Positions 1 to 4,812 of a stretch of DNA of 6,358 nt are shown piece by piece. The notes under the pieces are model-generated. The model was not told where the DNA came from. It saw only the letters and a list, made by a program, of their open reading frames with translations, and ran no database searches. The stretch spans positions 1 to 6,358 of the forward strand of contig PMDE01000098.1 of NCBI GenBank assembly GCA_003154335.1, in the 5' to 3' direction. The stretch comes from Methanoregula sp. Lineage in GTDB: Archaea; Halobacteriota; Methanomicrobia; Methanomicrobiales; Methanospirillaceae. Within the stretch, counting starts at the first letter, position 1, and every line of letters begins with the position of its first letter. The translations under genes were made by a program, and so were the position numbers.

Positions 1-19
1 TGAAATTAATTCGATACGC

Positions 20-28
20 TTTTAATTT
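20..28 (+). promoter_or_regulatory. Putative TATA box of the first lipoprotein gene
   Basis: The AT-rich stretch TTTTAATTT is centred about 26 bases before the ATG at 50, the distance expected between an archaeal TATA box and its transcription start. No Shine-Dalgarno-like sequence precedes the ATG (the bases before it read TTTTTAATCCACT), so the transcript is probably leaderless or nearly so. This is inferred from spacing; only 49 bases of upstream sequence are visible. Confidence 0.4.
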
Positions 29-49
29 GATAATTCTTTTTAATCCACT

Positions 50-655
50 ATGAATCTCAGAAAAGGAACCCTTATTCTGGCAGGGATCGTCATCCTTGCG
101 GTCCTGGTAGCAGGATGCACATCGGGCAACCCCTCGACTGCAACTCCGACCACAACGACAGTAACACTGGCGGCAGGAGGACCTGTAAGCACCGCAGCCC
201 CGGCGGTACAGATTACCCCGGAGTGCCCGGACAAGTACGGAAAAGGCGTCTGGGACTATGCATGGGATACGCGGTGGCTGGGCTATGCAGGCAACCATGA
301 TATCAGGGATATCGCAAATGGGAAAGCGGGCGAACCGGACTCATGGAACGGCATCAACGCACCTCAGGTGACGGATGTAACGATGAACCAGGTCTGCCGT
401 AATGTAACCGGGACGATCGCGTTCTCAAAAGATCCGGTGTGCACCGGAACATTCACCGCCACTATTGAAAAGAACCAACTCACCGGAGTATGGACAACAA
501 CCGGTTGTCAACCCGAGGATGCCGGATCTGACGGAATATTCTCCGTGATTATGGCAGACGACAACATGACCTGGACCGGAAAACTGATCAGTAACAATGA
601 CCCATACAAAAACCACGACGAATTTCCCCCTGACTGGGCGGGCAGGCGGATATAA
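50..655 (+). CDS. Secreted lipoprotein with Thr/Pro-rich linker and beta-rich domain
   Basis: This is a 201-residue predicted lipoprotein on the outer face of the cytoplasmic membrane. Residues 1-22 form a signal peptide (Asn-Leu-Arg-Lys start, then a Leu/Ile/Val/Ala core) ending in the lipobox LVAGC, with Cys23 as the lipidation site. Residues 24-57 are a Thr/Ser/Pro/Ala-rich linker typical of archaeal surface lipoproteins. The rest has aromatic-rich strands (VWDYAWDTRW at 67-76) and a pattern of G-T-I, G-T-F-T-A-T-I, L-T-G-V-W and W-T-G-K segments ending in DWAGRR. This resembles the widespread beta-sheet domain of secreted proteins in which strands read G-x-W/F-T and end in a W-x-G-x-R motif. 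Cys59, Cys116, Cys131 and Cys153 could form disulfides. The ATG at 50 is chosen because it gives a complete signal peptide. The ligand or function is unknown. Confidence 0.85.
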   Translation: MNLRKGTLILAGIVILAVLVAGCTSGNPSTATPTTTTVTLAAGGPVSTAAPAVQITPECPDKYGKGVWDYAWDTRWLGYAGNHDIRDIANGKAGEPDSWNGINAPQVTDVTMNQVCRNVTGTIAFSKDPVCTGTFTATIEKNQLTGVWTTTGCQPEDAGSDGIFSVIMADDNMTWTGKLISNNDPYKNHDEFPPDWAGRRI

Positions 656-898
656 TCCCTCGTAGCGTTAGGGTAAAACCGGGCTTACGTATCCTGGAAA
701 TAAAACGATTCACTTTTTCATAAATTTCCGCATTTTTAATGGTGATGTACAGAATTTGACCTGTATCCTTCGATTGGTTGACAGCAGGCAGGAAAAAACT
801 CTTACCCGCGTGAGCAAAGACCCCCCCAATATCATCAGGTTGTCGTAGTAAAACCAGTGCCGGATGAATGCACGTTGAACATTGACAACCATGCAACG

Positions 899-917
899 AA
901 AAAAGCCGCGAAAAAAA
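899..917 (-). terminator. Tandem oligo-U terminator of the DUF1328 operon
   Basis: On the minus strand, 12 bases past the TAG of the 930-1091 gene, there is a run of seven T (917-911), then GCG/CGGC sequence, then a run of six T (904-899). Archaeal transcription commonly ends at short oligo-U tracts without a hairpin. The site fits the end of the transcript carrying the two genes at 930-1427. Confidence 0.5.
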
Positions 918-929
918 TAGTTAAACTTA

Positions 930-1091
930 CTATAAGCGGCCAAATATGAAGGTGACAACTGCAACGATAATGAAGATAATCACAAATATCTTCGCTATTT
1001 CCATCGTGAACCCGGCGATCCCTCGTGCACCAACTATGTAGAACACCAAAGCCAGGATAAGGAATACTACAGCGAGCCAGATTAAATCCAT
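930..1091 (-). CDS. DUF1328 / UPF0391 small membrane protein
   Basis: This 53-residue, very hydrophobic protein matches the DUF1328 (UPF0391, YtjA-like) family in length and pattern. A first membrane helix covers about residues 3-20 (starting Asp-Leu-Ile-Trp). It is followed by the family's short Gly/Ala-rich turn, here GARGIAGF at 21-28, then a second helix at about 32-50, ending in Phe-Gly-Arg-Leu. The function is not established; family members are small inner-membrane proteins often found with stress genes. The start is well supported by GAGGTGA five bases upstream. It lies 18 bases downstream of the LEA-like gene at 1110-1427 in the same direction, so the two are probably cotranscribed, and an oligo-U terminator follows. 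It is short enough to be missed by ORF callers. Confidence 0.85.
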   Translation of the reverse strand: MDLIWLAVVFLILALVFYIVGARGIAGFTMEIAKIFVIIFIIVAVVTFIFGRL

Positions 1092-1096
1092 GTTTT

Positions 1097-1103
1097 TCAC
1101 CTC
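1097..1103 (-). promoter_or_regulatory. Ribosome binding site of the DUF1328 gene
   Basis: The minus strand reads GAGGTGA, complementary to the archaeal 16S rRNA 3' end, with a five-base spacer before the ATG at 1091. It fixes the start and lies in the 18-base gap behind the LEA-like gene, as expected for an internal operon gene. Confidence 0.75.
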
Positions 1104-1109
1104 GTACGA

Positions 1110-1427
1110 TTATTTCTTTTTAAATTTTGATTCGGTCTCGTGCGCCGCAATTTTAGCATCAGCAACGGCTTTATGGGCCCCGATTTTTATATCGTCTGAT
1201 GTTTTGTTTGCTTTCGCATCGGCAACGGCCCCGTGTTTCGCGATTCTGGCATCAGAAACAACCTTGTGGGCGTCCATTTTGATATCATCCGATGCTTTGT
1301 GTGCTTTGTTCCCTGCATCCTTGAGAGTGTTATGAACTGCGACACTTGCATCGTCGTATGCTGCATGCGCATTCACGCGTGCGTCATCGATAGCTTTGCT
1401 TGCCTTTACTTTCAGATCATCTTTCAT
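1110..1427 (-). CDS. LEA-like protein of 11-residue repeats
   Basis: This 105-residue hydrophilic protein is rich in Ala, Lys, Asp and His, with no Cys, Trp or Pro and no signal peptide, so it is probably cytoplasmic. Residues 11-96 are a run of eight imperfect 11-residue units with a consensus near K-A-x-x-D-A-K-I-x-A-H. Asp at unit position 5 is present in all eight. His at position 11 is present in seven; the sixth unit is two residues short. An 11-residue amphipathic helical period is the hallmark of LEA group 3 proteins, which are disordered when hydrated, fold into helices on drying and protect proteins and membranes. A role in desiccation or osmotic stress is inferred from this. The ATG at 1427 is preferred over the in-frame TTG at 1439 because GGAG directly abuts the TTG, but lies about 12 bases before the ATG. 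The gene leads the operon with the DUF1328 gene. Confidence 0.75.
   Translation of the reverse strand: MKDDLKVKASKAIDDARVNAHAAYDDASVAVHNTLKDAGNKAHKASDDIKMDAHKVVSDARIAKHGAVADAKANKTSDDIKIGAHKAVADAKIAAHETESKFKKK
1140..1397 (-). repeat. Tandem 33-bp coding repeat (11-residue units)
   Basis: This segment encodes residues 11-96 of the LEA-like protein as eight units of about 33 bases, one of them shortened by 6 bases. The clearest long match is between residues 46-65 and 77-96, with 14 of 20 residues identical. Both begin Ser-Asp-Asp-Ile-Lys and end in His. The similarity is also visible in the DNA, which suggests growth by tandem duplication. Confidence 0.7.
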
Positions 1428-1476
1428 GGTTGTTTTCAACTCCTTTCCCCGGCATGATTTTTTGTGAAATTATCAT

Positions 1477-1493
1477 GATATATAATATTTTTA
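1477..1493 (-). promoter_or_regulatory. Putative TATA box of the LEA-like/DUF1328 operon
   Basis: The minus strand reads AAATATTATATATCATG across this stretch, a good archaeal TATA element. Transcription would start about 25 bases on, near 1455, giving a leader of roughly 28 bases that includes AAAGGAG upstream of the ATG at 1427. Confidence 0.5.
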
Positions 1494-1793
1494 CTATCCA
1501 TACCAGAGTAAATCATCATAGATCTGGTGAATATATACATCATACGTCCTGTTTCAAAATCTGTTACAAAATCTGCAAGATACTACCTCATTTCGCTCAT
1601 CCGGTCGATAAGGGGAAATATTTGTGCGGTACTGGCAGTACACTGACAGATGAAGCCCATCAGCATCCCCTTCTGCTCCTGACAGGTATGCCCGGCCATG
1701 ATTAATCGGGGGAGCCGGATTTGTATGGGAGGTACATCTTCCGCCGGTAGTCAAATAATAAAAAGGTCCTTTTGGCGATAATGAAAAATATTT
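1494..1793. other. Intergenic stretch without a supported gene
   Basis: I see no gene here that I can support. Open frames exist on both strands but lack ribosome binding sites, family motifs or credible starts. One example is a 38-codon minus-strand frame at 1583-1699. The only clear structure is a perfect 13-base palindrome, AAAAGGTCCTTTT at 1761-1773, close to the terminator of the next gene. Confidence 0.5.
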
Positions 1794-1801
1794 AAAAAAA
1801 A
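1794..1801 (-). terminator. Oligo-U terminator of the small membrane protein gene
   Basis: On the minus strand there is a run of eight T starting 31 bases after the stop codon of the 1833-1997 gene, with a second T run (ATTTTTC) just beyond. This fits a hairpin-less archaeal terminator. Confidence 0.45.
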
Positions 1802-1832
1802 GGAGTTTGCCAGATCCCGGCGGGCCTTTCCA

Positions 1833-1997
1833 TTACGATGATTTGGATAACAGAAATACGACTCCTATTCCTATAGCGATCAGTCCTGCTAAAATAACTA
1901 CTACTTTCAACAAAAAAACAGAGATAACAATGAGTACTGCGCCTGCAACCAATACAAGTCCAAGAATAATCGCACCCAATCCAAGCCAGAGGTTCAT
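1833..1997 (-). CDS. 54-residue two-helix membrane protein
   Basis: This is a small, almost entirely hydrophobic protein. Helix one covers about residues 3-30 (Trp4, many Leu/Gly/Val/Ala). The single Lys31 marks the break, and helix two covers about 32-50. The tail is Ser-Lys-Ser-Ser, so a membrane hairpin is likely. I do not recognise a family. Support comes from the unbroken hydrophobic pattern, the ATG start, an AGGAGATGA site 7 bases upstream, a TATA-like element at 2041-2049 and an oligo-U tract downstream. Longer frames overlap it on both strands but show none of these. Its size and neighbourhood resemble the DUF1328 gene, but sequence similarity to that family is not evident. Confidence 0.7.
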   Translation of the reverse strand: MNLWLGLGAIILGLVLVAGAVLIVISVFLLKVVVILAGLIAIGIGVVFLLSKSS

Positions 1998-2004
1998 AAA
2001 TCAA

Positions 2005-2013
2005 TCATCTCCT
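2005..2013 (-). promoter_or_regulatory. Ribosome binding site of the 54-residue membrane protein
   Basis: The minus strand reads AGGAGATGA with a 7-base spacer before the ATG at 1997. It is close to the ideal AGGAGGTGA complement of 16S rRNA, and it decides this frame over the overlapping longer frames. Confidence 0.65.
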
Positions 2014-2040
2014 GAATGATGAAAGAATACCACTCTTGTG

Positions 2041-2049
2041 CTATTTACA
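2041..2049 (-). promoter_or_regulatory. Putative TATA box of the 54-residue membrane protein gene
   Basis: The minus strand reads TGTAAATAG. A start about 25 bases on (near 2018) gives a leader of about 20 bases that just includes the ribosome binding site. Confidence 0.35.
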
Positions 2050-2284
2050 GGTTGTTATCAATCGCTGGTTACCTGAGGTGTTCGCTCCCGGGGGACTCCG
2101 AAAAGGTATTCTGAGGGATTGACAATACCTAGATATCGGACTGGAATACCCTCAAAACATAAGGGAGGTCCTGAAACTAAAAGAAAAATCCTGATTACTT
2201 CAATCCCGCATTATTTCAGTGCCAGAAGTCTGAAAGTGATACAGGGAAAAAGGGAATGTATCAATATTTGGAAAAGTAGTGAGA

Positions 2285-2315
2285 CCCCCGGGGAATGGAC
2301 CTCTGAAGCCGGGGG
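2285..2315. other. Strong GC-rich stem-loop, possible small RNA
   Basis: CCCCCGG at 2285-2291 pairs perfectly with CCGGGGG at 2309-2315 around a 17-base loop. The stem lies in otherwise AT-rich non-coding DNA. A T8 run follows about 37 bases downstream on the plus strand. The role is unknown; it could be part of a small RNA or a terminator. Confidence 0.35.
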
Positions 2316-2441
2316 GTTCCACTCTGGCAAGGAAATTCAGGGCTCTTACTTCTTTTTTTTAAAAAGTCTGATTCTCAATATCAGAATTTTGCATTGATGT
2401 CAAATTCTTTTTTTTATCCCGAAAAAAATAATCCTTATGCC

Positions 2442-2473
2442 AGCGGCTGACATTCAATGTTCAACCGCTTTTT
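2442..2473 (+). terminator. Hairpin plus T-run terminator
   Basis: AGCGG (2442-2446) pairs with CCGCT (2465-2469). The inner ACAT/ATGT pairs can extend the stem, and five T end the site (2469-2473). It looks like an intrinsic terminator for plus-strand transcription, yet no protein gene lies directly upstream on that strand. Confidence 0.4.
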
Positions 2474-2605
2474 ACGAAAATTTTCGTTCCATAATTTATT
2501 TTTTGACGATACGATTCTTTTATCGAATTACCCGGTTCAAATCCTCATGTATCACGTCGGCATCGCTGGTTATCAGATCTGCGAAAAACAATTAAATGCA
2601 GTTTT

Positions 2606-2611
2606 AAAAAA
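2606..2611 (-). terminator. Possible oligo-U terminator of the small lipoprotein gene
   Basis: A run of six T on the minus strand begins 33 bases after the stop of the 2645-2794 gene. This is weak but correctly placed. Confidence 0.3.
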
Positions 2612-2644
2612 TAGGATTCCCTCTGTCTTTGATCTCAGTTCTAT

Positions 2645-2794
2645 TCAGTATCGTTGAGGAACCTGGGTTGGTTGCGTGGGTTGGGTTGGCTGGGATGTGC
2701 CTGTATCTCCTGTGGGCTGAACCGTAGTAGTTGACATACAACCAGTAGTTCCGAGTATCAGTACAAGACAAACGAATAATATCAGTGTTTTCAT
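2645..2794 (-). CDS. 49-residue lipoprotein with Pro-Thr-Gln repeats
   Basis: This is a very short predicted lipoprotein. Residues 1-18 are a signal peptide (Met-Lys-Thr, then a Leu/Ile/Phe/Val core) ending at Leu-Gly-Thr-Thr-Gly before Cys19. The lipobox is imperfect, with Thr where Leu is usual at -3. The mature part is only about 31 residues: Thr/Ser/Gly-rich, then PTQPTQPTQ and a Val-Pro-Gln-Arg-Tyr end. It has no folded domain, so it may be a membrane-tethered spacer or the remnant of a longer lipoprotein. The ATG at 2794 is chosen over in-frame upstream starts because it places the signal peptide at the N terminus and has AGGAAGG just upstream (2798-2804). TATA-like sequences lie at about 2815-2825 and 2857-2864. 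Confidence 0.65.
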   Translation of the reverse strand: MKTLILFVCLVLILGTTGCMSTTTVQPTGDTGTSQPTQPTQPTQVPQRY

Positions 2795-2797
2795 AAT

Positions 2798-2804
2798 CCT
2801 TCCT
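2798..2804 (-). promoter_or_regulatory. Ribosome binding site of the small lipoprotein gene
   Basis: The minus strand reads AGGAAGG, three bases before the ATG at 2794; its first AGGA lies six bases before the ATG. It supports the short start over the upstream in-frame starts. Confidence 0.45.
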
Positions 2805-3027
2805 GCGTAATGCAGTATAATAAAATCTCTCCTAAAAATCAAATTTTGAAACGACATATATTCCATCAGGAGGGGAGTATTTTTTAAGAACAAGACCATC
2901 ATCTCCTTTTGCACCGTCGGCACTCGGAATCTGATTTTTTCTCTGATGCGATGGAACTACCTCTTTTGACAAAACTTGATCCTGTTCTGGTTCGGTACCT
3001 CCCGTGAATGCAGATTTTGCGGTTTAT

Positions 3028-3034
3028 TTTTTTA
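3028..3034. repeat. Left target site duplication of the MITE-like element
   Basis: The 7-base sequence TTTTTTA directly abuts the left inverted repeat and is identical to 3314-3320 at the right end. It is low in complexity, so chance is possible, but the in-frame stop recovered on removal of the element supports a true target duplication. Confidence 0.6.
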
Positions 3035-3057
3035 GGGTAAAGTGTTATTTTAACCCC
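3035..3057 (+). repeat. Left terminal inverted repeat
   Basis: The 23-base left end matches the right end (3291-3313) in inverted orientation, with three mismatches. The outer 13 bases, GGGTAAAGTGTTA, are identical. Confidence 0.75.
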
Positions 3058-3066
3058 AATTTTTTA

Positions 3067-3186
3067 ATGAAATCTTTCGATAATATCTCTAGGATCAATC
3101 ATTTTGACGCTCCATGGGGCTTCGGCAATGCCTCCGACCCCGCTGCTGTGGCGACCCCCACACAGCGATAGATCCGCATACAGTTT
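3067..3186 (-). other. GC-rich core of the element with a 40-codon open frame
   Basis: A minus-strand frame of 40 codons, with no normal start codon, runs through the GC-rich core and ends at TAA. It includes GGIAEAPWSVKMIDPRD. The other two minus frames are also open across the core (for example an ATG at 3179 ending at 3099). Being open in every frame is more typical of GC-rich DNA than of a real gene. GCTGTG (3145-3150) pairs with CACAGC (3161-3166), so an RNA hairpin is possible. It may be a transposable-element remnant or a structured RNA. Confidence 0.3.
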
Positions 3187-3290
3187 TCACAACACGAAAA
3201 AGTTACCGGTAAAATCACTATTACTTTTTTCATTTCAGTTTTGGCTACAAAAAATTTTCGAAAATATCATCGTAGAAATTAAAAGATTTA

Positions 3291-3313
3291 GGGGCTATAT
3301 TAACACTTTACCC
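3291..3313 (-). repeat. Right terminal inverted repeat
   Basis: This is the inverted partner of 3035-3057. Read on the minus strand, it supplies the last codons (Gly-Lys-Val-Leu-Ile) and the TAG of the gene ending at 3295. Confidence 0.75.
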
Positions 3314-3984
3314 TTTTTTATTTCCTCACCGGGTGCCGTTTTAATCGAATTTGCATCAAGGTATCGGAACCTCGATATGTTCGATTCATAGTCCTGTTGG
3401 TTGTACTCGCTGGACGTATTGACTGAACACTCAATCACGCTTGCAAATCCCCGTTCATTGGCACTGCTCTTTCTCGCTACATAGGCTACCGAAATGTCAT
3501 CAGTGATTTTTGATTCAAACCGGTCAAGGGTTATCCCGTTGATCCTGACTGTGGTTTCCATCGCCTTTGGTGTCCAGGTATCCCGGAAATATGTCCGCAT
3601 GGTCTGGTCATAGTCACGGGAACTAGCATAAGTGAGAATGAAAAATTCATGGGTATTGACAAAACCCTGATTGTTGTAGAGAGACGTCAGGTAAACTATC
3701 CCTGAGTATCCTTCCGGAATAGGCATCTTTTCGGTTATCACATCCCAGGACGCCGGGACCTGGATGGTAAACCCTGAATCGTAATCCTTAAGGATCTTCA
3801 AAGGAGCAGCAAATGAAATGTTCCGCCGGGAAACTACCGAAAAAGGAGGGGTGACTGCCGGAGAAGTAGCCGTAACAGCAGGAAATGTCGTCGCAGCCGT
3901 CGGTATCTGTTGGCCTGGAACAGGACGGGGAATTGATCCGTACACCCGGAAGAACATGCTGCTGCCAGGTCGATGACACAACAC
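3295..3984 (-). CDS. Surface protein with PsbP-like pattern, both ends damaged
   Basis: The 229-codon frame has a Thr/Pro/Ala-rich linker (about residues 17-50) and then a folded domain at about 62-215. The domain opens with Tyr-Asp-Ser-Gly-Phe-Thr-Ile-Gln-Val-Pro-x-x-Trp. This Gly-Phe-x-Ile-x-x-Pro-x-x-Trp pattern is seen in PsbP-like and related surface lipoproteins of archaea and bacteria. No catalytic motif is visible. The N terminus is odd: the GTG at 3984 and the ATG at 3957 give no signal peptide, while a neighbouring frame encodes a lipobox-like segment (3939-4004) that one added base near 3937 would join to the linker. The C terminus has been changed by the MITE-like element, which adds Gly-Lys-Val-Leu-Ile after Lys-Lys. 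It could be a pseudogene, or the frameshift could be a sequencing error. Confidence 0.65.
   Translation of the reverse strand: MLCHRPGSSMFFRVYGSIPRPVPGQQIPTAATTFPAVTATSPAVTPPFSVVSRRNISFAAPLKILKDYDSGFTIQVPASWDVITEKMPIPEGYSGIVYLTSLYNNQGFVNTHEFFILTYASSRDYDQTMRTYFRDTWTPKAMETTVRINGITLDRFESKITDDISVAYVARKSSANERGFASVIECSVNTSSEYNQQDYESNISRFRYLDANSIKTAPGEEIKKGKVLI
3314..3320. repeat. Right target site duplication of the MITE-like element
   Basis: TTTTTTA directly follows the right inverted repeat and is identical to 3028-3034. On the minus strand it lies in the Ile-Lys-Lys codons of the surface-protein gene. Confidence 0.6.
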
Positions 3985-4004
3985 CGGAGAGGAAAAAGAT
4001 TCAC
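3939..4004 (-). other. Out-of-frame lipoprotein signal remnant of the 3295-3984 gene
   Basis: From a GTG at 4004, the frame that is not used by the main CDS reads Asn-Leu-Phe-Pro-Leu and then ends LAAACSSGCT, a lipobox-like stretch. One extra G at the GG pair 3937-3938 would continue it as Gly-Ser-Ile-Pro-Arg-Pro into the linker of the main frame. The hydrophobic core is poor because it contains Arg and Asp, and the third frame here reads IFFLSGVV, so a second lesion is possible. Confidence 0.4.
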
Positions 4005-4043
4005 ACGGGGATTTTATGAAATGAGGGTATTATTTCTTTGGTT

Positions 4044-4060
4044 ATTATTTTTAAAATATC
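4044..4060 (-). promoter_or_regulatory. Possible TATA box of the surface-protein gene
   Basis: The minus strand reads GATATTTTAAAAATAAT, and a start about 25 bases on would fall near 4025, upstream of the GTG at 4004. It is only suggestive, since the region is AT-rich throughout. Confidence 0.3.
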
Positions 4061-4190
4061 TGGCAGGTAACAGAACCAGGAAATCCTGATGAGAGGATAC
4101 TCATTTGGGCAGGAGAACGAAATTTGCCGGGTCGCAGGAAATATTCTTAAAAACTGGCAGTTTGTGGACAGGGACTTTCGAAAATCACCG

Positions 4191-4200
4191 ATAATATTTA
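4191..4200 (+). promoter_or_regulatory. Putative TATA box of the LEA14/WHy gene
   Basis: ATAATATTTA is centred about 29 bases before the ATG at 4225, and there is no Shine-Dalgarno site between them. The spacing predicts a leaderless or nearly leaderless transcript. Confidence 0.45.
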
Positions 4201-4224
4201 GATATCAAAAAATGAGTTCTCAGT

Positions 4225-4794
4225 ATGAAACAACTCATCCTTCCGGGCATTTTCCTGCTCTTTTCTGTTTTTATTTTCAGCGCTGGCTGTACTCAGCCGC
4301 CGGTCCAGGACCCGACAGTCTCGGTGAGTGATATCGAATTATCTGAAGTCACCTTACAGACAATGACCATAAATGCTACAGTTGTTATCTTCAATCCCAA
4401 TCCCGTCGGGGCGAAACTCAATAAAGTGGCCTTTGATGTCTATTCCACGGATGATGTCCAGGCTTACCTGGGTCACGGTGAACAGACTAGCATTGATGTG
4501 ATAAGTAGCGGAAATACAACGGTAACCATTCCCGTTACCCTCGGAAATATTCAGGCGATCAAAGCTGTGACAACGCTGGTCGGGAAAGGATCTATAACAC
4601 TCAAGGTTAATGGTTCTGCGTTTATTGATATCCGGGTGACCTCGTTCGAAAAGCAGTTTGAGCAAAGCAGGCAGTTCCGGGCAGGGGATTTCAAATCCCT
4701 GGTCCCGGTGTCTGCCATTCCCGGGACTTCATTGAACATCACGGACAAGTTGCGACAACTCGGGGGATTGCTGGACACAGGAGCGGGATACTAA
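4225..4794 (+). CDS. LEA14-like lipoprotein with a WHy domain
   Basis: This is a 189-residue predicted lipoprotein. Residues 1-21 form the signal peptide with lipobox FSAGC and Cys22 as the anchor. After a short Pro-rich segment, a WHy (LEA_2, LEA14-type) domain covers about residues 32-145. It opens VSVSDIELSEVTLQ, followed by the family's hallmark Asn-Pro-Asn-Pro (VVIFNPNPVGAKLNKVAFDV), and later TIPVTLGN. These domains form an immunoglobulin-like beta sandwich and are tied to desiccation and stress tolerance. Here it would sit on the outer face of the membrane. The C-terminal 45 residues are less typical and may link to another envelope component. It is transcribed alone, divergent from the surface-protein gene and convergent with the flavodoxin gene. 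Confidence 0.85.
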   Translation: MKQLILPGIFLLFSVFIFSAGCTQPPVQDPTVSVSDIELSEVTLQTMTINATVVIFNPNPVGAKLNKVAFDVYSTDDVQAYLGHGEQTSIDVISSGNTTVTIPVTLGNIQAIKAVTTLVGKGSITLKVNGSAFIDIRVTSFEKQFEQSRQFRAGDFKSLVPVSAIPGTSLNITDKLRQLGGLLDTGAGY

Positions 4795-4812
4795 TTCTGT
4801 ACGGGCCGGCTC

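Larger units (their letters stand above)
2120..2644. other. Long AT-rich intergenic region with RNA-like signals
   Basis: No protein gene is supported here. A plus-strand frame from a TTG at 2119 and another at 2457 have no motif, no good start and atypical composition. The region holds a strong GC hairpin (2285-2315), T runs at 2353-2360 and 2408-2415, and a hairpin-plus-T-run terminator (2442-2473), all readable on the plus strand. Together they could mark a short untranslated transcript. Confidence 0.4.
3035..3313. mobile_element. MITE-like element, 279 bp, non-autonomous
   Basis: The ends are inverted repeats: 3035-3057 begins GGGTAAAGTGTTA and ends AACCCC, and the reverse complement of 3291-3313 matches it at 20 of 23 bases. 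Weaker similarity runs about 30 bases further inward. TTTTTTA flanks both sides. There is no transposase gene, so it would have been moved in trans. The interior is AT-rich except for a GC-rich core at about 3107-3170. The right repeat overlaps the 3' end of the gene at 3295-3984 and gives it its stop codon. I cannot assign it to an IS family from the ends alone. Confidence 0.7.

Noticed and set aside
588..964. Minus-strand frames of 102 and 84 codons
   Set aside because: They overlap the end of the lipoprotein gene or the DUF1328 gene, have no motif or ribosome site, and have an unlikely composition.
1583..1699. 38-codon minus frame with an ATG and three Cys
   Set aside because: There is no ribosome site, promoter or recognisable pattern, so it cannot be told from a chance frame.
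1704..1793. Minus frame ending Tyr-Leu-Pro-Tyr-Lys-Ser-Gly-Ser-Pro-Asp that could be a gene tail
   Set aside because: It is only 28 codons long, has no start at its beginning, and is preceded by the terminator of the 1833-1997 gene.
2014..2077. C/D box sRNA-like signals (ATGATGA, later CTGA)
   Set aside because: There is no terminal stem and no internal D' and C' boxes, and it overlaps the ribosome site of the opposite gene.
2119..2397. 92-codon plus frame from a TTG
   Set aside because: The only start is a TTG with GAGGGA abutting it, there is no motif, and it runs through a strong GC hairpin and T runs.
2530..2555. GGTTCAAATCC, similar to a tRNA T arm
   Set aside because: The stem does not pair beyond two bases, and no acceptor, D or anticodon arm is found upstream.
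3104..3391. 95-codon plus frame
   Set aside because: It crosses the MITE-like element and its right inverted repeat into the 3' end of the opposite surface-protein gene, and has no family pattern.
4089..4331. 80-codon plus frame with an ATG
   Set aside because: It overlaps the start of the well-supported LEA14 gene in another frame and has no ribosome site.
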